64,000 nucleotides of DNA from Pseudomonas chlororaphis subsp. aurantiaca (GCF_013466605.1 NZ_CP059162.1:4030001-4094000), one strand, 5' to 3'. Positions 1 through 10,448 are shown, counted from the first letter of the stretch. Made by a program: numbers and translations. The notes: generated by a model from the sequence alone, not told the origin.

Positions 1-3000
1 ACCAGGGTACCGCCGGCGTCGTAATGCCCCGAACTGGCACCGAGCAGTTGGCCTTGCAGGTCCACCTGACCGCCGCCCTCGCCCACGGCCAGCACTTTCA
101 GATTGCCGCCGTGGTTGTTCTGCGCCGACAGATCGATCAACGACCCAGCCGCCTGGCGGATATCACCCTCGCGGCTTTGCAGGATCACATCGCCGCCCCA
201 ACTGTATTGGCTGACTTCGTTGAACATGACCTGGCGCCCGGCCAGGTCGAGATGGGCGCGGTCGGTCAGGTTCAACCCATGCTCGGCATTGACCGTCAGC
301 TTGCCGCTGGGCAGGGCCACGGCGCTGTCCAGTTCGACGTTGTCGCCGGCCAGCAACACTTCAGCGCCAAGGCTGTCGATAACCGGCAACACCGCCTGCT
401 GGCCCGGTGCGCGACTCAGCCGCAGGTCCCCCCCCGCCGTGATGCGGTTGACCGAACCCGCCTCGCCGGTCAGCAACGGCGTGCTGATATTCAGGTTGCC
501 GCCGCTGTAGGCGAAGCCCTTGCCGGCTTCATAGGCACCCTGGGACTGATAGACCGCCAGGCTGCCCTTATGGTTGGCGGTCAGGCGTTCGCTGGCACTG
601 AGGTTGACGTTGGCAAAGCCCAGGGCCAGGCGTGCGTAGTCGGCCAAAGGATCGGGCTGAGTGTTGGGGCCATAGCCGAATTCGATGCGCCGGGCCTGGA
701 TCTCCAGGGTGCCGCTGCCGGTGCCGGCACCGTTGGCGATCACCGCAGCGGGCGTACCGGCTACCCCGTTCCAGATCAGGTTACCGGTCTGGATCAGCGC
801 CACATCGCCGGCCACGCCGTCGCCGTAGATCGCCGGGGTACTGAGCATCAGGTTGTCCAGCATCGACTGGCCGTTGCTGTCCAGGGTGCTCAAGGTGGTG
901 CTGCCGTAGAAATTCAATGACTGGCCGGCGGTCAACGACAGGGTTTCCAGGGCCGGCGCCCCACTCGCGATATCGCCGCGTAGCAAGCGGTTCATGACGT
1001 CCTGGTTGAGGGTCAGTCCCGACGGCAGTGCATTGCGCGCCTGGGCGGCGGCCAGGGCTTCTGGACTGCCAACATTGATTCCGCCGACCGCCAGAGTCAG
1101 ATGGCGGGTGCCATAACGCACCGCATCACCCAGCCTGAAGGTGTTGGTGGTGGCGAAGGCAATGGTGCCTTGGGAGTACAGCGTGGTTTCGCCCTGGCAG
1201 GCAGCCTGTACACAGTCACCGATCAAGATGCTGCCAGGTCCTCGGCCCGCATCGCCCTCGGTTGGCGCGAGCATTTGCAGTACGCCATTGGAGACGGCCA
1301 GCACGCTGCGAAGTCCGGGTTGGTAGATGAAACCATCGGTGGAATCATAGGCCGCGTCGCCACGGCCCAGGGTGTTGATCGATGCGCCCTGCTCGATTTG
1401 AATCGCGCCTCTGGGCTGGCCGGAAACGAGGAACACTTCAGGGGCCGACAAGGTCACGCCCTGGCGCAACGTCACCGACTCGGCGGCACGGTTCGCGTCG
1501 AAGCCAACAAAATTGCCACCCTGGCCATACACCACGGTCGGCGCTCCGCCAATGCTCATGCGGGCTGTACCAATGGCGTTCAGATCATCGGCATGGAACG
1601 ACACCCCGTTGCCGCTGGCTTTGGCCCCGGCAGGCAGAATCTCGATCGCGCTGCCGCTCGCCCCGGACATCACCTCCAGACTCGCGCCAAAACCACCTTC
1701 GGCCACTGCCGAACGAGCCATCCCGGCGAACTCGAAGCTGCTGGGAGAACCGCTCTGGCCGGCGATCAGGCTGACCCGCAAGGTTTTGCCATCGGCCTCC
1801 AACGCTGCGCGAGGCACGCCCTGGCGCGCGGCATCGCTGCGGACAAAATCGGCATACGGGGTTTCGTTGTACTGCGAGTAACCGCGCAGCACCGCGGCCG
1901 GGGTCAGGATCACCTGACGGGTCAAGGCATCCTGAATCCCGGTCTGGGCAATGGACAGCCGGCCCGCGCTGGACCAGGAACCGTTGCTCATGACCGTGCC
2001 ACGGGTCAGCGCGGTCGCGCCGAATGGCGCGACCAAGCCATTGATCTCGACCCGGAACGCTCCCGGCAGCAAGGCATAGGTCGAAGGCAGCAAGGTGTAG
2101 GTGCCCGCCGGCAAGCCGGGGACGCCCGCGTCGATGCTGATCTGCTGGCCCACCAGGGGCGTTGTCGCCCCTGCCTCGCCGCCGCTGGGCGCAACATTCG
2201 CCTGGACCCCAGGCACGATGGCGTACACCGGATTGGTGTCCAGCCCTGGCAAGGTGAAACGGCCATCGGCGCCGAACTGCACCAACGGGTTGTAGCGCGC
2301 ATCGGTCGATCCCCCACGCCCGGAAACAAACGCCGCGCCCAATAGCTGGCCACCGCCGGAGAGGTCCAGTACCGCGCCCTGCTGCACCTCGATCGACTGC
2401 CCCAGCAGCTGCGCACCCACCACCAGGTTAGCGTTGGAACTGGTGCCTCCCACGCCCAGCAAGTCCACTTGCTTACCGTCGAAGCGCCAGGTCACGCCGT
2501 CCACCGTGCCGCCATAGGGCAAGGTCAGGCCCGCGGCACTGACCGACGTCAGGCTGCCCGGCAGCAGACTGAGTTCCTTGGTGTAGCGCAATATCCCCTC
2601 CTCGGTGCCCAGGGAAATATTGCCCAGGGGCGCCCGCAGCACGCCGCCCTGCTCGATGGCCGCCGCACCAAGAGTCAGTTTGCCGAACACCGAATAGGGT
2701 TGTGCCGGGCCGACGCTGCCGGTGCGCCCGATACTCAGGGTCCGGTCTGGATCGTAGTCCAGGCCATTGCCCCGATAGCCCGCAAGCACCTGCGCCACCG
2801 CACCGGTGGCCGGATAGATCTGCGCCGCCGCCAGCCTCAGGTCGGCCTGGGTGCTCAGATTGGTGTTGCGTGAATCGACGGTGCTGGCCAGGAAGCGCAT
2901 ATCGCCCTGGCTGATCAGTTGCGTGTCGTCGAAAGCACGGCGGTCGATGTCCTGGCTCAGACCGCTGGCAGTGGTGCCATGGGCACCGATACTCACGCCA

Positions 3001-6000
3001 TCGCGGATATCCAGTACGTTACCCGCCATGACCAACAGGCTGCCCGTCGAAGCCTGGGTCGAAACCCCACCCTGCACTGTAGGGCGGATCGAACGATCAG
3101 GCGCATCCACCGCGCCAACACCCGCCAAGCGCACATAAGGCGCGGCCAGTTGCACCCGCGAACCGACCACGGCGTCATCGCTCAACGCCAGGGCACCGGC
3201 GTACAATTGCAGGCTCTGCCCCAGGGACAGCGACAACGCGCCGTCGAAACTGATCAGGCCATTGCTGAGCAGCGACAGGTTATCGAAGCCCCCTGCCTGA
3301 ACCTTCTCCAGCCCCAGCCGGGCATGGCCATAGGCAAGGGTGTCTTGCACGGTTTCGGGACCAGCGCCGCTGGGCAACAGGCTGTCGGCGCTGACCTGGC
3401 CAACCACCATTTCCCGCGCCTGGCGTACCCGCTGCGACGCACTGGTGCGGTAGAGCGGTACCTCCAGCGCCACATTCAACGAGCCGCCGGCCGCACCGCT
3501 GCCACCGGCGTGGGCGTTAAAACTGCCGTCCAGGTACAGACCGTTATTCGACGCCAGGGAAATACTGCCGCCACTGCTGGCAATCGCCACAGGCCCTTGA
3601 CCCGCCACATCGACCATGGCTTGGGCGCCGGAAGCCTCCAGGCGCGCGCCTTCACGCACCACCACAAATTGATTGGCCGCGCTGGCGATGCCGGTCTGCG
3701 GGTCGATTTGCCCACCGATCACGATGCTGCCACCTGCGTCCACCTTCCCGTAGCGACGCCGCAGGGCATCGGTCGCGGTGGCCGCCCGCGCGGCGACATC
3801 GAGCACCGCCTGTTCCCCCACCCAGATCGAACGACCATGACCGGCGCTCTCGACGGCTTCGGCCACATCCGGCGCAACCGAGATATCGCTCAAGGTGATG
3901 GCGCCGCCCCAGGCATTCAATGCACCGTCCACGGTCAACTGGCCAATGCTGCCCAGGGCGATCGACTGGCCGGGGTCGACGCTGATGGCTGCACCCTTGC
4001 CCACCACCAGCTGGGTACTGGCCATGTCCGCCGCGCTCGAGCGCGCGGTGCCGGCCCGCAGGCTGATACTCGCGCCCTGACGCTGGCTGAGTACAGCCTT
4101 GATCGGGTCTTCCTGGTAAAGCCCGGGAAGCCGGTGTTCCAACGCAGAGGCCGGGCCCGCTCCAGTCGCTGTGCTCCTGGCCTGATCGCCCAACAGATAG
4201 ACCGGTTGGGTCACTTCGACCTGCGCACCATCGGCCACCCGCAGGCCCTGGTTACCGGTGATGTCATACGCGGCGAAGCCTTTGTCGAAAAACTGCGGGG
4301 CCAGCACCAGGGTGTCGGCAGCTGTATCGGCGGCGCGCTCACCGATCAGCACCTTGCCACTCTGGAGGCTCAAGGTGCCGCCACCGTTCACGCCATGGCC
4401 GCGCAGCTCGCCGTCCAGGGTGAGCGTGCCGATGGCCGCCGCGCTGTTGGCATTGGCCGCCAGGGTGAGATTACCGCCCTTACCGGAACGGGTCTTGCCG
4501 TCACTCATAAGCGCCGCGCCCGATGACACGTCGATCAGGCTGCCGCTCTGCAGTGCGACATCGGCGCTGCTGCGCAGCGAGACGCTGCCGCCATTGAGGT
4601 AAGGCAAGCGACTGCCATCGGCGGGGTCCAGCAACAGATTGCTCCACAGGCCGCTGGTGTCCAACCGGACGCCACTGCCAACCGTCAGCGTTGCGCGCTT
4701 GCCCCCCGTCGCCGCCAGGGTGGTGTCGAGCTTGCCGTTGCTGGTGATCTGCTGCAGCACATTGCCCAGGGCCAGATTGCCGCCATGGGCTGTCAGGTCG
4801 GCATTGACCTGCACCTGGGGACCGTACAGGGTGATATCGCCACCGGGACTGACTTCCAGAGCACCCTCAACCAGGATACTGCCGGTGGCGGCGACCTTGA
4901 CGCTGCTGAGTTTGAAACCGTTGAGCTGCTCGGTGTCGAGCCACAAGGTGCCCTTGCGCTCATCGGACAGAACAGTATCCAGGTCCAGCCCGTCGGCTAT
5001 CGTCGCGGCCTGCCCCAGCACCACTTGCTTGACGGTATTGGCATCGGCACTCAGGGCGTACTGCAAGCTGGCGCTGTCCTTGACGTAGTAAGGCACATAA
5101 GCCCCCACCACCAACTGCCCGCCCCGGGCCACGGCGTTCTGCCCCTGCTGGTAGCCGTCGAGCCCCGGACGCGGGGCCTGAGTCTGGCGGTCGCCCTGGA
5201 AGGTGTCACCAACGATCTGCCCTTCGAGCACCGCATTGCGAGTGCTGACTTCCAGGCGACCAGCATCTCGACCCACGCTGTAGCCTTGTTCGGAACGCTC
5301 GCGGGGGGCGATCAACGGGTTGTAGTGATACTCGGTCTGGCCCCAGCGCACGCTGTGCTCTTCGAAACCCTTGTAGAGCCCGCTGTAGAGAATGTCCCCC
5401 GGAGCCTTGGACAACTCGAACAGCCGGCCATCGGCGGCCCGCAACCAAGTCTGCTGGATCATCCCGTCCTGCACGTCCAGGGTGCCACCGGAGAGGTTGA
5501 TCTGCGACCCCTGCTGAGTCACTACCTCATTGCCGCTCAGACGTACGCTGCCGCCCTGGGCCATCCATTCGCCGACGTTGTGCGGCTGGGTGCCCAGATA
5601 ACCGCCCACCTCCAGCAAGCCACCGGCGGTGTACCAGCGATCCGTGGCGTAGCCGCTGGTCCCTGCCGGGACCAGCACCAGTTCGCGGGCATCGACCCAG
5701 ACATCGTTGCTGTTGAGGTTCTTGCTGTCCCGGTTGACCGAGGCGTCCCGCTGCTCGTTGCCCTGGATATTGACCTTGACGCTGTTGGACTCCATCGCCA
5801 CCTTGACGCCCACCGCCCCCGACACATCGATCACCGCACCGTCGCGCACCAGGCTGCGCTGCCCGGCATTCACCGCGACCTGGCCGCCGGTGGCCAGGGT
5901 GATCGAACCACTCTGGAAGTCCACGGTGCCGCCGCTGGCGATCTCCACCAGTGACTGGTCGCGACGATAGGTATCGGCCGGCGTCACGTTTCCAGCCTGG

Positions 6001-7307
6001 TTCAAGGCCGGCGTCAGCAACCCGTCGCGCTGGCTGTCCAGGGCCGTGCTGCTGTCGATCAGGATGGCGCTGGTACTGCCCTCGCCCAGGGTGACCTTGG
6101 CGTCTTTCCCCCGGGCATTCAGATGCAAAGTGCCACGGGCGTCCACCGAAGTACTGCTCAGGGCCAGGCCTTTTTGCAGCACTTCCTGGGCACTCAGGGT
6201 GATGTCGCCGGTAGCCGCCTGGATCGAGCCATGGTTGCTGACCTTGCCGCTGCCTGAAGCGACGACCTCGTTGCCGCGGGTGGTCGAGGTCGGGTTACCG
6301 TCGGTGCTGTAGCCTTTCTTGATCACAAAACTGTCGCCGGCGACCAGAGCGGTCTGGCCCCGCGGAGTATTGATGCTGCCGGCGTTATCCACTTCCTTGC
6401 CGAGCAACAGCACATAACCGCCGCTGGAGGTGGAAGAGCCCGGCACATGGGTCTGCAGTTGCGCGCCCTGCTCCACCAGCACCTTGCCGGCGGCGTCGCT
6501 GAAAGTCGGCGCGCTGTCGCTGGCGCTGAACAGCCCACGGTTGTTGAACTGTTCGTCGCTGAGGGTGGTGGCTGCCGCCACCAGGTTGCGCACATTGATC
6601 TGGCTGCTGCCGCTGAATACCACGCCGTTACGGTTGAGGATCATCACCGTGCCGTCGGCCTTGAGCGCGCCCTGGATCTGGCTCGGCGAGGTGCTGTTGT
6701 TGACACGGTTGAGCGCGGCCCATTCGGCGTTCTGCTGGAACTCGACGGTGGTGTCGCGACCGATATTGAAGGTTTCCCAGTTGAGGATCGCTTTGTCGGC
6801 GGTCTGTTTGATCGACACCAGCGCCTTGCCGTTGGCATCGGTTTGCACCGGCCCCTCGGCATTGACGAACAGCGGCTTGCCATCGGCCCCGACCAGCACA
6901 TTCAGGCCATTGCCCCCCAGGCCGTTGTGCACGGTCTGCGGAGCGGTCAGCGCCGCCGCGCGCCCGGCCGCTTGCGCTGCCTGTTGCGCGGCGATGGCGG
7001 CCACGGTGTTGTTGAGGTTGCTCATCGAGCGTTGCAGTTGGCTGTTGACCCGCTGCTGTTGCGCCAGGGGCGGTGGCGTACCGGCCGGCTGCGCCACCGA
7101 TGGACGCGCAGCGCCGGCGCCCTGGTTCGCGCCCATGGCCCCGAACCACCCCGAACTGAAAGCCTGAGACTGCGCCGCCTGGGCCGTGCCGGCGAACATC
7201 AACAGGGCAATGGCGTGCGCCAGCGGCTTGAGTCGCAGCACCGGTTGCCCGGCGGCAGCGGAGGCGTTGATGAGTCGGGAAACAGGCAGATTCGGCTCAG
7301 AGCGCAT
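1..7307 (-). CDS. pdtA: Large filamentous-haemagglutinin-like exoprotein (TpsA, PdtA-like), 3' end outside window
   Basis: The gene starts at an ATG at 7307 and the frame stays open to the left edge, about 2,435 codons, so the C-terminus is missing. It opens with a long signal region (hydrophobic stretch near residues 30-46 ending GTAQAAQ). A TPS secretion domain follows at about residues 125-270, with the motifs NWETFNIGRDTTVEF, LNRVNN and MILNRNGVVFSGSSQI, as in two-partner-secretion proteins exported by a TpsB outer-membrane pore. The remainder is repetitive, low-complexity beta-helix sequence rich in G, S, A, T, V and D. Its position beside a PstS-like gene, hxc and vre matches PdtA (PA0690 as I recall), an exoprotein induced by phosphate limitation. 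Its TpsB partner is not in the window and is expected beyond the left edge. The family call is firm; the pdtA name rests on synteny. Confidence 0.85.
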   Translation of the reverse strand, partial: MRSEPNLPVSRLINASAAAGQPVLRLKPLAHAIALLMFAGTAQAAQSQAFSSGWFGAMGANQGAGAARPSVAQPAGTPPPLAQQQRVNSQLQRSMSNLNNTVAAIAAQQAAQAAGRAAALTAPQTVHNGLGGNGLNVLVGADGKPLFVNAEGPVQTDANGKALVSIKQTADKAILNWETFNIGRDTTVEFQQNAEWAALNRVNNSTSPSQIQGALKADGTVMILNRNGVVFSGSSQINVRNLVAAATTLSDEQFNNRGLFSASDSAPTFSDAAGKVLVEQGAQLQTHVPGSSTSSGGYVLLLGKEVDNAGSINTPRGQTALVAGDSFVIKKGYSTDGNPTSTTRGNEVVASGSGKVSNHGSIQAATGDITLSAQEVLQKGLALSSTSVDARGTLHLNARGKDAKVTLGEGSTSAILIDSSTALDSQRDGLLTPALNQAGNVTPADTYRRDQSLVEIASGGTVDFQSGSITLATGGQVAVNAGQRSLVRDGAVIDVSGAVGVKVAMESNSVKVNIQGNEQRDASVNRDSKNLNSNDVWVDARELVLVPAGTSGYATDRWYTAGGLLEVGGYLGTQPHNVGEWMAQGGSVRLSGNEVVTQQGSQINLSGGTLDVQDGMIQQTWLRAADGRLFELSKAPGDILYSGLYKGFEEHSVRWGQTEYHYNPLIAPRERSEQGYSVGRDAGRLEVSTRNAVLEGQIVGDTFQGDRQTQAPRPGLDGYQQGQNAVARGGQLVVGAYVPYYVKDSASLQYALSADANTVKQVVLGQAATIADGLDLDTVLSDERKGTLWLDTEQLNGFKLSSVKVAATGSILVEGALEVSPGGDITLYGPQVQVNADLTAHGGNLALGNVLQQITSNGKLDTTLAATGGKRATLTVGSGVRLDTSGLWSNLLLDPADGSRLPYLNGGSVSLRSSADVALQSGSLIDVSSGAALMSDGKTRSGKGGNLTLAANANSAAAIGTLTLDGELRGHGVNGGGTLSLQSGKVLIGERAADTAADTLVLAPQFFDKGFAAYDITGNQGLRVADGAQVEVTQPVYLLGDQARSTATGAGPASALEHRLPGLYQEDPIKAVLSQRQGASISLRAGTARSSAADMASTQLVVGKGAAISVDPGQSIALGSIGQLTVDGALNAWGGAITLSDISVAPDVAEAVESAGHGRSIWVGEQAVLDVAARAATATDALRRRYGKVDAGGSIVIGGQIDPQTGIASAANQFVVVREGARLEASGAQAMVDVAGQGPVAIASSGGSISLASNNGLYLDGSFNAHAGGSGAAGGSLNVALEVPLYRTSASQRVRQAREMVVGQVSADSLLPSGAGPETVQDTLAYGHARLGLEKVQAGGFDNLSLLSNGLISFDGALSLSLGQSLQLYAGALALSDDAVVGSRVQLAAPYVRLAGVGAVDAPDRSIRPTVQGGVSTQASTGSLLVMAGNVLDIRDGVSIGAHGTTASGLSQDIDRRAFDDTQLISQGDMRFLASTVDSRNTNLSTQADLRLAAAQIYPATGAVAQVLAGYRGNGLDYDPDRTLSIGRTGSVGPAQPYSVFGKLTLGAAAIEQGGVLRAPLGNISLGTEEGILRYTKELSLLPGSLTSVSAAGLTLPYGGTVDGVTWRFDGKQVDLLGVGGTSSNANLVVGAQLLGQSIEVQQGAVLDLSGGGQLLGAAFVSGRGGSTDARYNPLVQFGADGRFTLPGLDTNPVYAIVPGVQANVAPSGGEAGATTPLVGQQISIDAGVPGLPAGTYTLLPSTYALLPGAFRVEINGLVAPFGATALTRGTVMSNGSWSSAGRLSIAQTGIQDALTRQVILTPAAVLRGYSQYNETPYADFVRSDAARQGVPRAALEADGKTLRVSLIAGQSGSPSSFEFAGMARSAVAEGGFGASLEVMSGASGSAIEILPAGAKASGNGVSFHADDLNAIGTARMSIGGAPTVVYGQGGNFVGFDANRAAESVTLRQGVTLSAPEVFLVSGQPRGAIQIEQGASINTLGRGDAAYDSTDGFIYQPGLRSVLAVSNGVLQMLAPTEGDAGRGPGSILIGDCVQAACQGETTLYSQGTIAFATTNTFRLGDAVRYGTRHLTLAVGGINVGSPEALAAAQARNALPSGLTLNQDVMNRLLRGDIASGAPALETLSLTAGQSLNFYGSTTLSTLDSNGQSMLDNLMLSTPAIYGDGVAGDVALIQTGNLIWNGVAGTPAAVIANGAGTGSGTLEIQARRIEFGYGPNTQPDPLADYARLALGFANVNLSASERLTANHKGSLAVYQSQGAYEAGKGFAYSGGNLNISTPLLTGEAGSVNRITAGGDLRLSRAPGQQAVLPVIDSLGAEVLLAGDNVELDSAVALPSGKLTVNAEHGLNLTDRAHLDLAGRQVMFNEVSQYSWGGDVILQSREGDIRQAAGSLIDLSAQNNHGGNLKVLAVGEGGGQVDLQGQLLGASSGHYDAGGTL

Positions 7308-7415
7308 CACTTGCGGATCCTTTTTACTGTTCGGCGAATGGCGGGTACGACGGTTGCCGCCAAAACATTCGCGGGATTACTGCTAAGGCGGTTATGGGCA
7401 GGCGCGACCGAACTC

Positions 7416-7433
7416 TTGTCATGCAAAGTTCAT
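7416..7433 (+). promoter_or_regulatory. Weak Pho-box-like sequence upstream of the exoprotein gene
   Basis: TTGTCAT, four bases, then AGTTCAT resembles the PhoB direct repeat CTGTCAT-N4-CTGTCAT (10 of 14 repeat positions). It lies about 110 bases before the exoprotein start, but it reads toward the opposite strand, so its relevance is doubtful. Confidence 0.2.
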
Positions 7434-7460
7434 CTACGCGACAACAGGCGGAAACGAGAA

Positions 7461-7490
7461 AGCCGGCAATGGCTTGAGCCATTGCCGGCT
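7461..7490 (-). terminator. Hairpin terminator behind the PstS-like gene
   Basis: A perfect 13-bp stem (AGCCGGCAATGGC / GCCATTGCCGGCT) with a TTGA loop lies 30 bases past the stop of the PstS-like gene. On the minus strand it is followed by TTCTCGTTTCC, a modest T-rich tail. It probably ends transcription of the upstream gene and insulates the exoprotein gene, whose own promoter must lie in 7308-7460. Confidence 0.7.
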
Positions 7491-7519
7491 GTTACACGAA
7501 CCCTGCCGATGGCGGGGTA

Positions 7520-8686
7520 TCAGGCTGGACGACCAATGCCGTTGCAGACGTTGGTGTTGCCCACGCGCAGGGCGCTGGTGGTTTTGTAGAAGGTGTCGTG
7601 AACAGCGGTCTGCCAGGCAGCCGACAGTGGGATAAAGGAGTGGCTCGATACCGCACCGTTGTTGACACCGGTGTAGTGGGCATTGAGGAAGTTGCGGATG
7701 CGCAGGTTGTCACCGGCGTCCTTGTAGCACTGGCTGAAGATCAGGTTGGTGTAGCCAACGATCGGGTAGCCGGTGCTTGGGTTGGCGAAGGTCGGTACCC
7801 AATCCAGAGGGTTGGCTGGGTTCTTGCCGCTGGCTGGGTTGGTTGGTGGCAGCGCGGTATCCAGGGTGATCTGCACGTTGACTTCGGTCGGCAGGAAACC
7901 GTTGACCGTTGCCACCTTGGCCGCATTGTTGAACTCGGCGAAGTCAGGGCTGACATAACCGATGGCACCATTGGTGTTGGCCACGGTGGAAGCGATCGCG
8001 CCGCTACCGGAAACACCGACGTAGGTGGAACCGGCTGGAGCGTTAGTGGCCGGGTTGAAGCCTACGGCGGTGGCGAAGCTGTTGCTGGCGGCAGGTACCG
8101 AAGCAGGTTTTACAGCTTTCAGGTGAGTGGTGAAGATTTCGGTAGTGCCGCTGCCGTCGGTGCGATAGACGACTGTGATAGGCAGGTTTGGACCGGCAAC
8201 GCCGGAGAAGACGATTTGATTCCAGTTTGTAATCTTGCCCGAGAAGATATCGGCCAGTTGAGCGCTGGTGAGATTCAGCGAGGTCTTGCCAGCAACGTTG
8301 TAAGGCACGGTCACCGAAGTCGCTTCGGCCGGGATCTGGATCAAAGGACCGAAGGTGGCACGGCCCTTGTCAGCGCTGTTGTTGTAAGCGGTCAGTTCAG
8401 TCGAGCTCACGATCGAGTCGCTACCGGCGTAGTCGACGTTGATGCCCGAGGCCAGGTTGAACTTGGTGGAGTCATTGTTGAAGAAAGCCTGTTTGCCTGC
8501 ACCGCTGCCTACGCCGATGTAAGGGTTGAAGCCTGGAGTCGAGGAAGCCAGGATGCCAGTGCCGGCGGTGGTGCCGTACAGGCTCTGTGGCAGAGTGGCA
8601 CCGCCACCCACAACAGCCGCCATCGATTGGGCCGAAGCCAGAGCCGCTACGGCCAGGGAAGCTGCGATCATAGTGCGCTTAAACAT
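7520..8686 (-). CDS. PstS/DING-family exported phosphate-binding protein, probable LapA-like Hxc substrate
   Basis: A 388-residue protein with a clear Sec signal peptide ([23 protein letters not shown]). The mature start is [15 protein letters not shown], typical of periplasmic or secreted PstS-like proteins. Binding-fold motifs include YAGSDS (about 90-95), the phosphate-loop segment [16 protein letters not shown] and [10 protein letters not shown]. In P. aeruginosa the corresponding gene beside hxc (PA0688, lapA) encodes a low-molecular-weight alkaline phosphatase of this superfamily that is secreted by Hxc. Substrate status is inferred from position here; whether it hydrolyses phosphate esters or only binds phosphate cannot be read from the sequence. 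A purine-rich Shine-Dalgarno (AAGGAGATTC) precedes the ATG. Confidence 0.85.
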   Translation of the reverse strand: MFKRTMIAASLAVAALASAQSMAAVVGGGATLPQSLYGTTAGTGILASSTPGFNPYIGVGSGAGKQAFFNNDSTKFNLASGINVDYAGSDSIVSSTELTAYNNSADKGRATFGPLIQIPAEATSVTVPYNVAGKTSLNLTSAQLADIFSGKITNWNQIVFSGVAGPNLPITVVYRTDGSGTTEIFTTHLKAVKPASVPAASNSFATAVGFNPATNAPAGSTYVGVSGSGAIASTVANTNGAIGYVSPDFAEFNNAAKVATVNGFLPTEVNVQITLDTALPPTNPASGKNPANPLDWVPTFANPSTGYPIVGYTNLIFSQCYKDAGDNLRIRNFLNAHYTGVNNGAVSSHSFIPLSAAWQTAVHDTFYKTTSALRVGNTNVCNGIGRPA

Positions 8687-8818
8687 GAAGAATCTCCTTT
8701 CGTCGTGTGTATACGGAGGTCAATGGTTCTTGCATGACGCCATGGCGCTCAGATCCTCTGCCCTGCTCTGAGAGCGTTGTGCGGGGTGAGGCCATGGGTA
8801 AGAAGTTCGCAGCTTCCG

Positions 8819-8836
8819 GTGACAGATAAAGGAAAA
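8819..8836 (-). promoter_or_regulatory. Candidate Pho box upstream of the PstS-like gene
   Basis: Read on the minus strand, TTTTCCTTTATCTGTCAC matches the 18-bp Pho consensus at 12 of 18 positions. It includes an uninterrupted ATCTGTCA in the promoter-proximal half. It lies about 130 bases before the start codon in the correct orientation, and TTACCCAT about 17 bases downstream could be a -10 element. This fits phosphate-starvation control, as known for this locus in P. aeruginosa. Confidence 0.4.
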
Positions 8837-9082
8837 AACCTCGGGAGAAAGCGCTTGATTTTCAAAAACTTTCTCGGGTGTTCGAGGGTCCTGGCACGGG
8901 CATTTCAGCGCAGGTGACAGCGAGGTTTCGCGGGGCCTTTTGCCAGATCACGAGCCGACGCGGCGCGGATCTTGGGCTGGGGGCGATGGGGGTGCTTGTG
9001 CATGACAGAACGAGGAACCCGAGTTCGGCGGATTGGCCGCTCGGGTGATGATTGCGACGCAAAAAAAATTGTCGGGGCTGGC

Positions 9083-9206
9083 ACTATCGCGAGCAAGCTC
9101 ACTCCTACAAAACCCCATAGCTTGCGTAGATGCTGGTGCCGGCGATCCTTGCACCGCATTCCGCCAGATCCACCGCTATCGCGAGCAAGCTTCGCTCCTA
9201 CAGAAG
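9083..9206. repeat. Pair of REP elements between the PstS-like gene and hxcS
   Basis: Two copies of the Pseudomonas REP core (TATCGCGAGCAAGCT..ACTCCTACA at 9083-9112 and TATCGCGAGCAAGCTTCGCTCCTACA at 9176-9203) lie in the same orientation about 92 bases apart. The rest of 8687-9236 holds the promoter region of the PstS-like gene; I see no coding region in it. Confidence 0.75.
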
Positions 9207-9236
9207 CCCTGCCTCTTGCGGCGATCCGTATACCTT

Positions 9237-10448
9237 TTATTGCACCAGCTGGTTGATCTCGATGATCGGCAGCAGCACCGCCATGACGATCACCAGCACC
9301 ACCCCGCCCATGACCACGATCATCAGCGGCTCCAACAAGGCGGTCATGCCCATGGCGCGGCGTTCGATGTCGCGGGACAGGGTTTGCGCGGCGCGTTCGA
9401 GCATGGGTGGCAGGGCGCCGGTTTTTTCGCCGCTGGCGATCAGGTGGATCAGCACCGGCGGGAAGACTTTTTCCACCCGCAACGCGGCGGCCAGGTTGAC
9501 GCCTTCGCGGACCTTGGCGGTGGCGTCGCTGACGCTCCGGCTCAGGCGGTCGTTGGACAGGGTCTGGCGCGCCGCTTCGAGGGCACGCAGCAGCGGCACC
9601 CCTGCTCCACCGAGGATCGCCAGGGTCGAGGCGAAGCGCGCGGTGTTCAGGCCCAGCACGAAACGCCCGATCAGCGGCAAGCGCAGCACCCGGCTGTGCC
9701 AGTTCAAGCGGGCCTGGGGGTTGCGCAGGTACAGGCGCCAGCTCCAGAAACCGCCGGCCAGCACGCCGAAACACAACCAGCCCCAGGCGCGGATGAAGTC
9801 GCTGGCGTTGAGCATCGCCAGGGTCAGCCCCGGCAGGTCCTGGCGTGCCTGGGAGAAGGCGCTGACCACCTGGGGCACCACGTAGCTGAGCAGGAAGATC
9901 ACGATGCCCACCGAGACCAGCCCGACCACGCCGGGGTAGATAAAGGCGGTGAGGATCTTGCCGCGCAGGGTATTGCGCTCCTCGATGTAGTCGGCCAGGC
10001 GCTCCATGACCTGGGCCAGGTCACCCGACTCTTCGCCGGCGGCGATCAGCGCCCGGTAGATGTCCGGGAAATCCCGTGGCCGTGCCGCCAGGGCTTCGGC
10101 CAGGCGCATGCCGCTGCGCACATCGGCGCGCACCGCGCTGAGGGTGTGGGCGATGTGTTTGCGTTCGGCCTGCTCCACCGTGGCGCTGAGCGCCGCCTCC
10201 AGCGGCAGGCTGGCGCCCAGCAGGCTGGCCAGTTGGCGGGTGGCCCAGGCCAGGTCGTTGTCCGACAGCTTGGCGCTGAACAGGCCGCCGCCACCGGCCT
10301 TGGGCGTGTTGCTCTCCACCTGCACCATCAGCGCCGTCAGCCCACGGCTGCGCAGCACGCCGAAGGCGGCACTCTGGCTGTCGGCTTCCAGGTGCCCGGA
10401 CTCGATCTTGCCGAGGGCGTCGGCGGCTTCGTAGCGATAACGGTTCAT
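9237..10448 (-). CDS. hxcS: Type II secretion inner-membrane platform protein GspF (HxcS)
   Basis: A 403-residue polytopic protein that forms the inner-membrane platform on which pseudopilins are assembled. The N-terminus MNRYRYEAADALGKIESGHLEA is typical of GspF. Two T2SSF cytoplasmic domains (about 65-190 and 265-390) each precede membrane segments, near 165-190, 215-235 and 375-400, with conserved GEESGDL and GEKTGAL motifs. The ATG overlaps the hxcR stop as TGATG, so the two are probably translationally coupled. It is the last gene of the minus-strand hxc run. Naming follows P. aeruginosa Hxc because the neighbours are vre and a PstS-like gene, rather than the Xcp context. Confidence 0.9.
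   Translation of the reverse strand: MNRYRYEAADALGKIESGHLEADSQSAAFGVLRSRGLTALMVQVESNTPKAGGGGLFSAKLSDNDLAWATRQLASLLGASLPLEAALSATVEQAERKHIAHTLSAVRADVRSGMRLAEALAARPRDFPDIYRALIAAGEESGDLAQVMERLADYIEERNTLRGKILTAFIYPGVVGLVSVGIVIFLLSYVVPQVVSAFSQARQDLPGLTLAMLNASDFIRAWGWLCFGVLAGGFWSWRLYLRNPQARLNWHSRVLRLPLIGRFVLGLNTARFASTLAILGGAGVPLLRALEAARQTLSNDRLSRSVSDATAKVREGVNLAAALRVEKVFPPVLIHLIASGEKTGALPPMLERAAQTLSRDIERRAMGMTALLEPLMIVVMGGVVLVIVMAVLLPIIEINQLVQ

Noticed and set aside
24..7167. Several long plus-strand frames opposite the exoprotein gene (for example 2919-4526)
   Set aside because: Antisense shadows; the minus frame is continuously open and shows a TPS domain.
7416..7433. Treating the Pho-like repeat before the exoprotein gene as a firm Pho box
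   Set aside because: It reads away from the gene and only one half is good.
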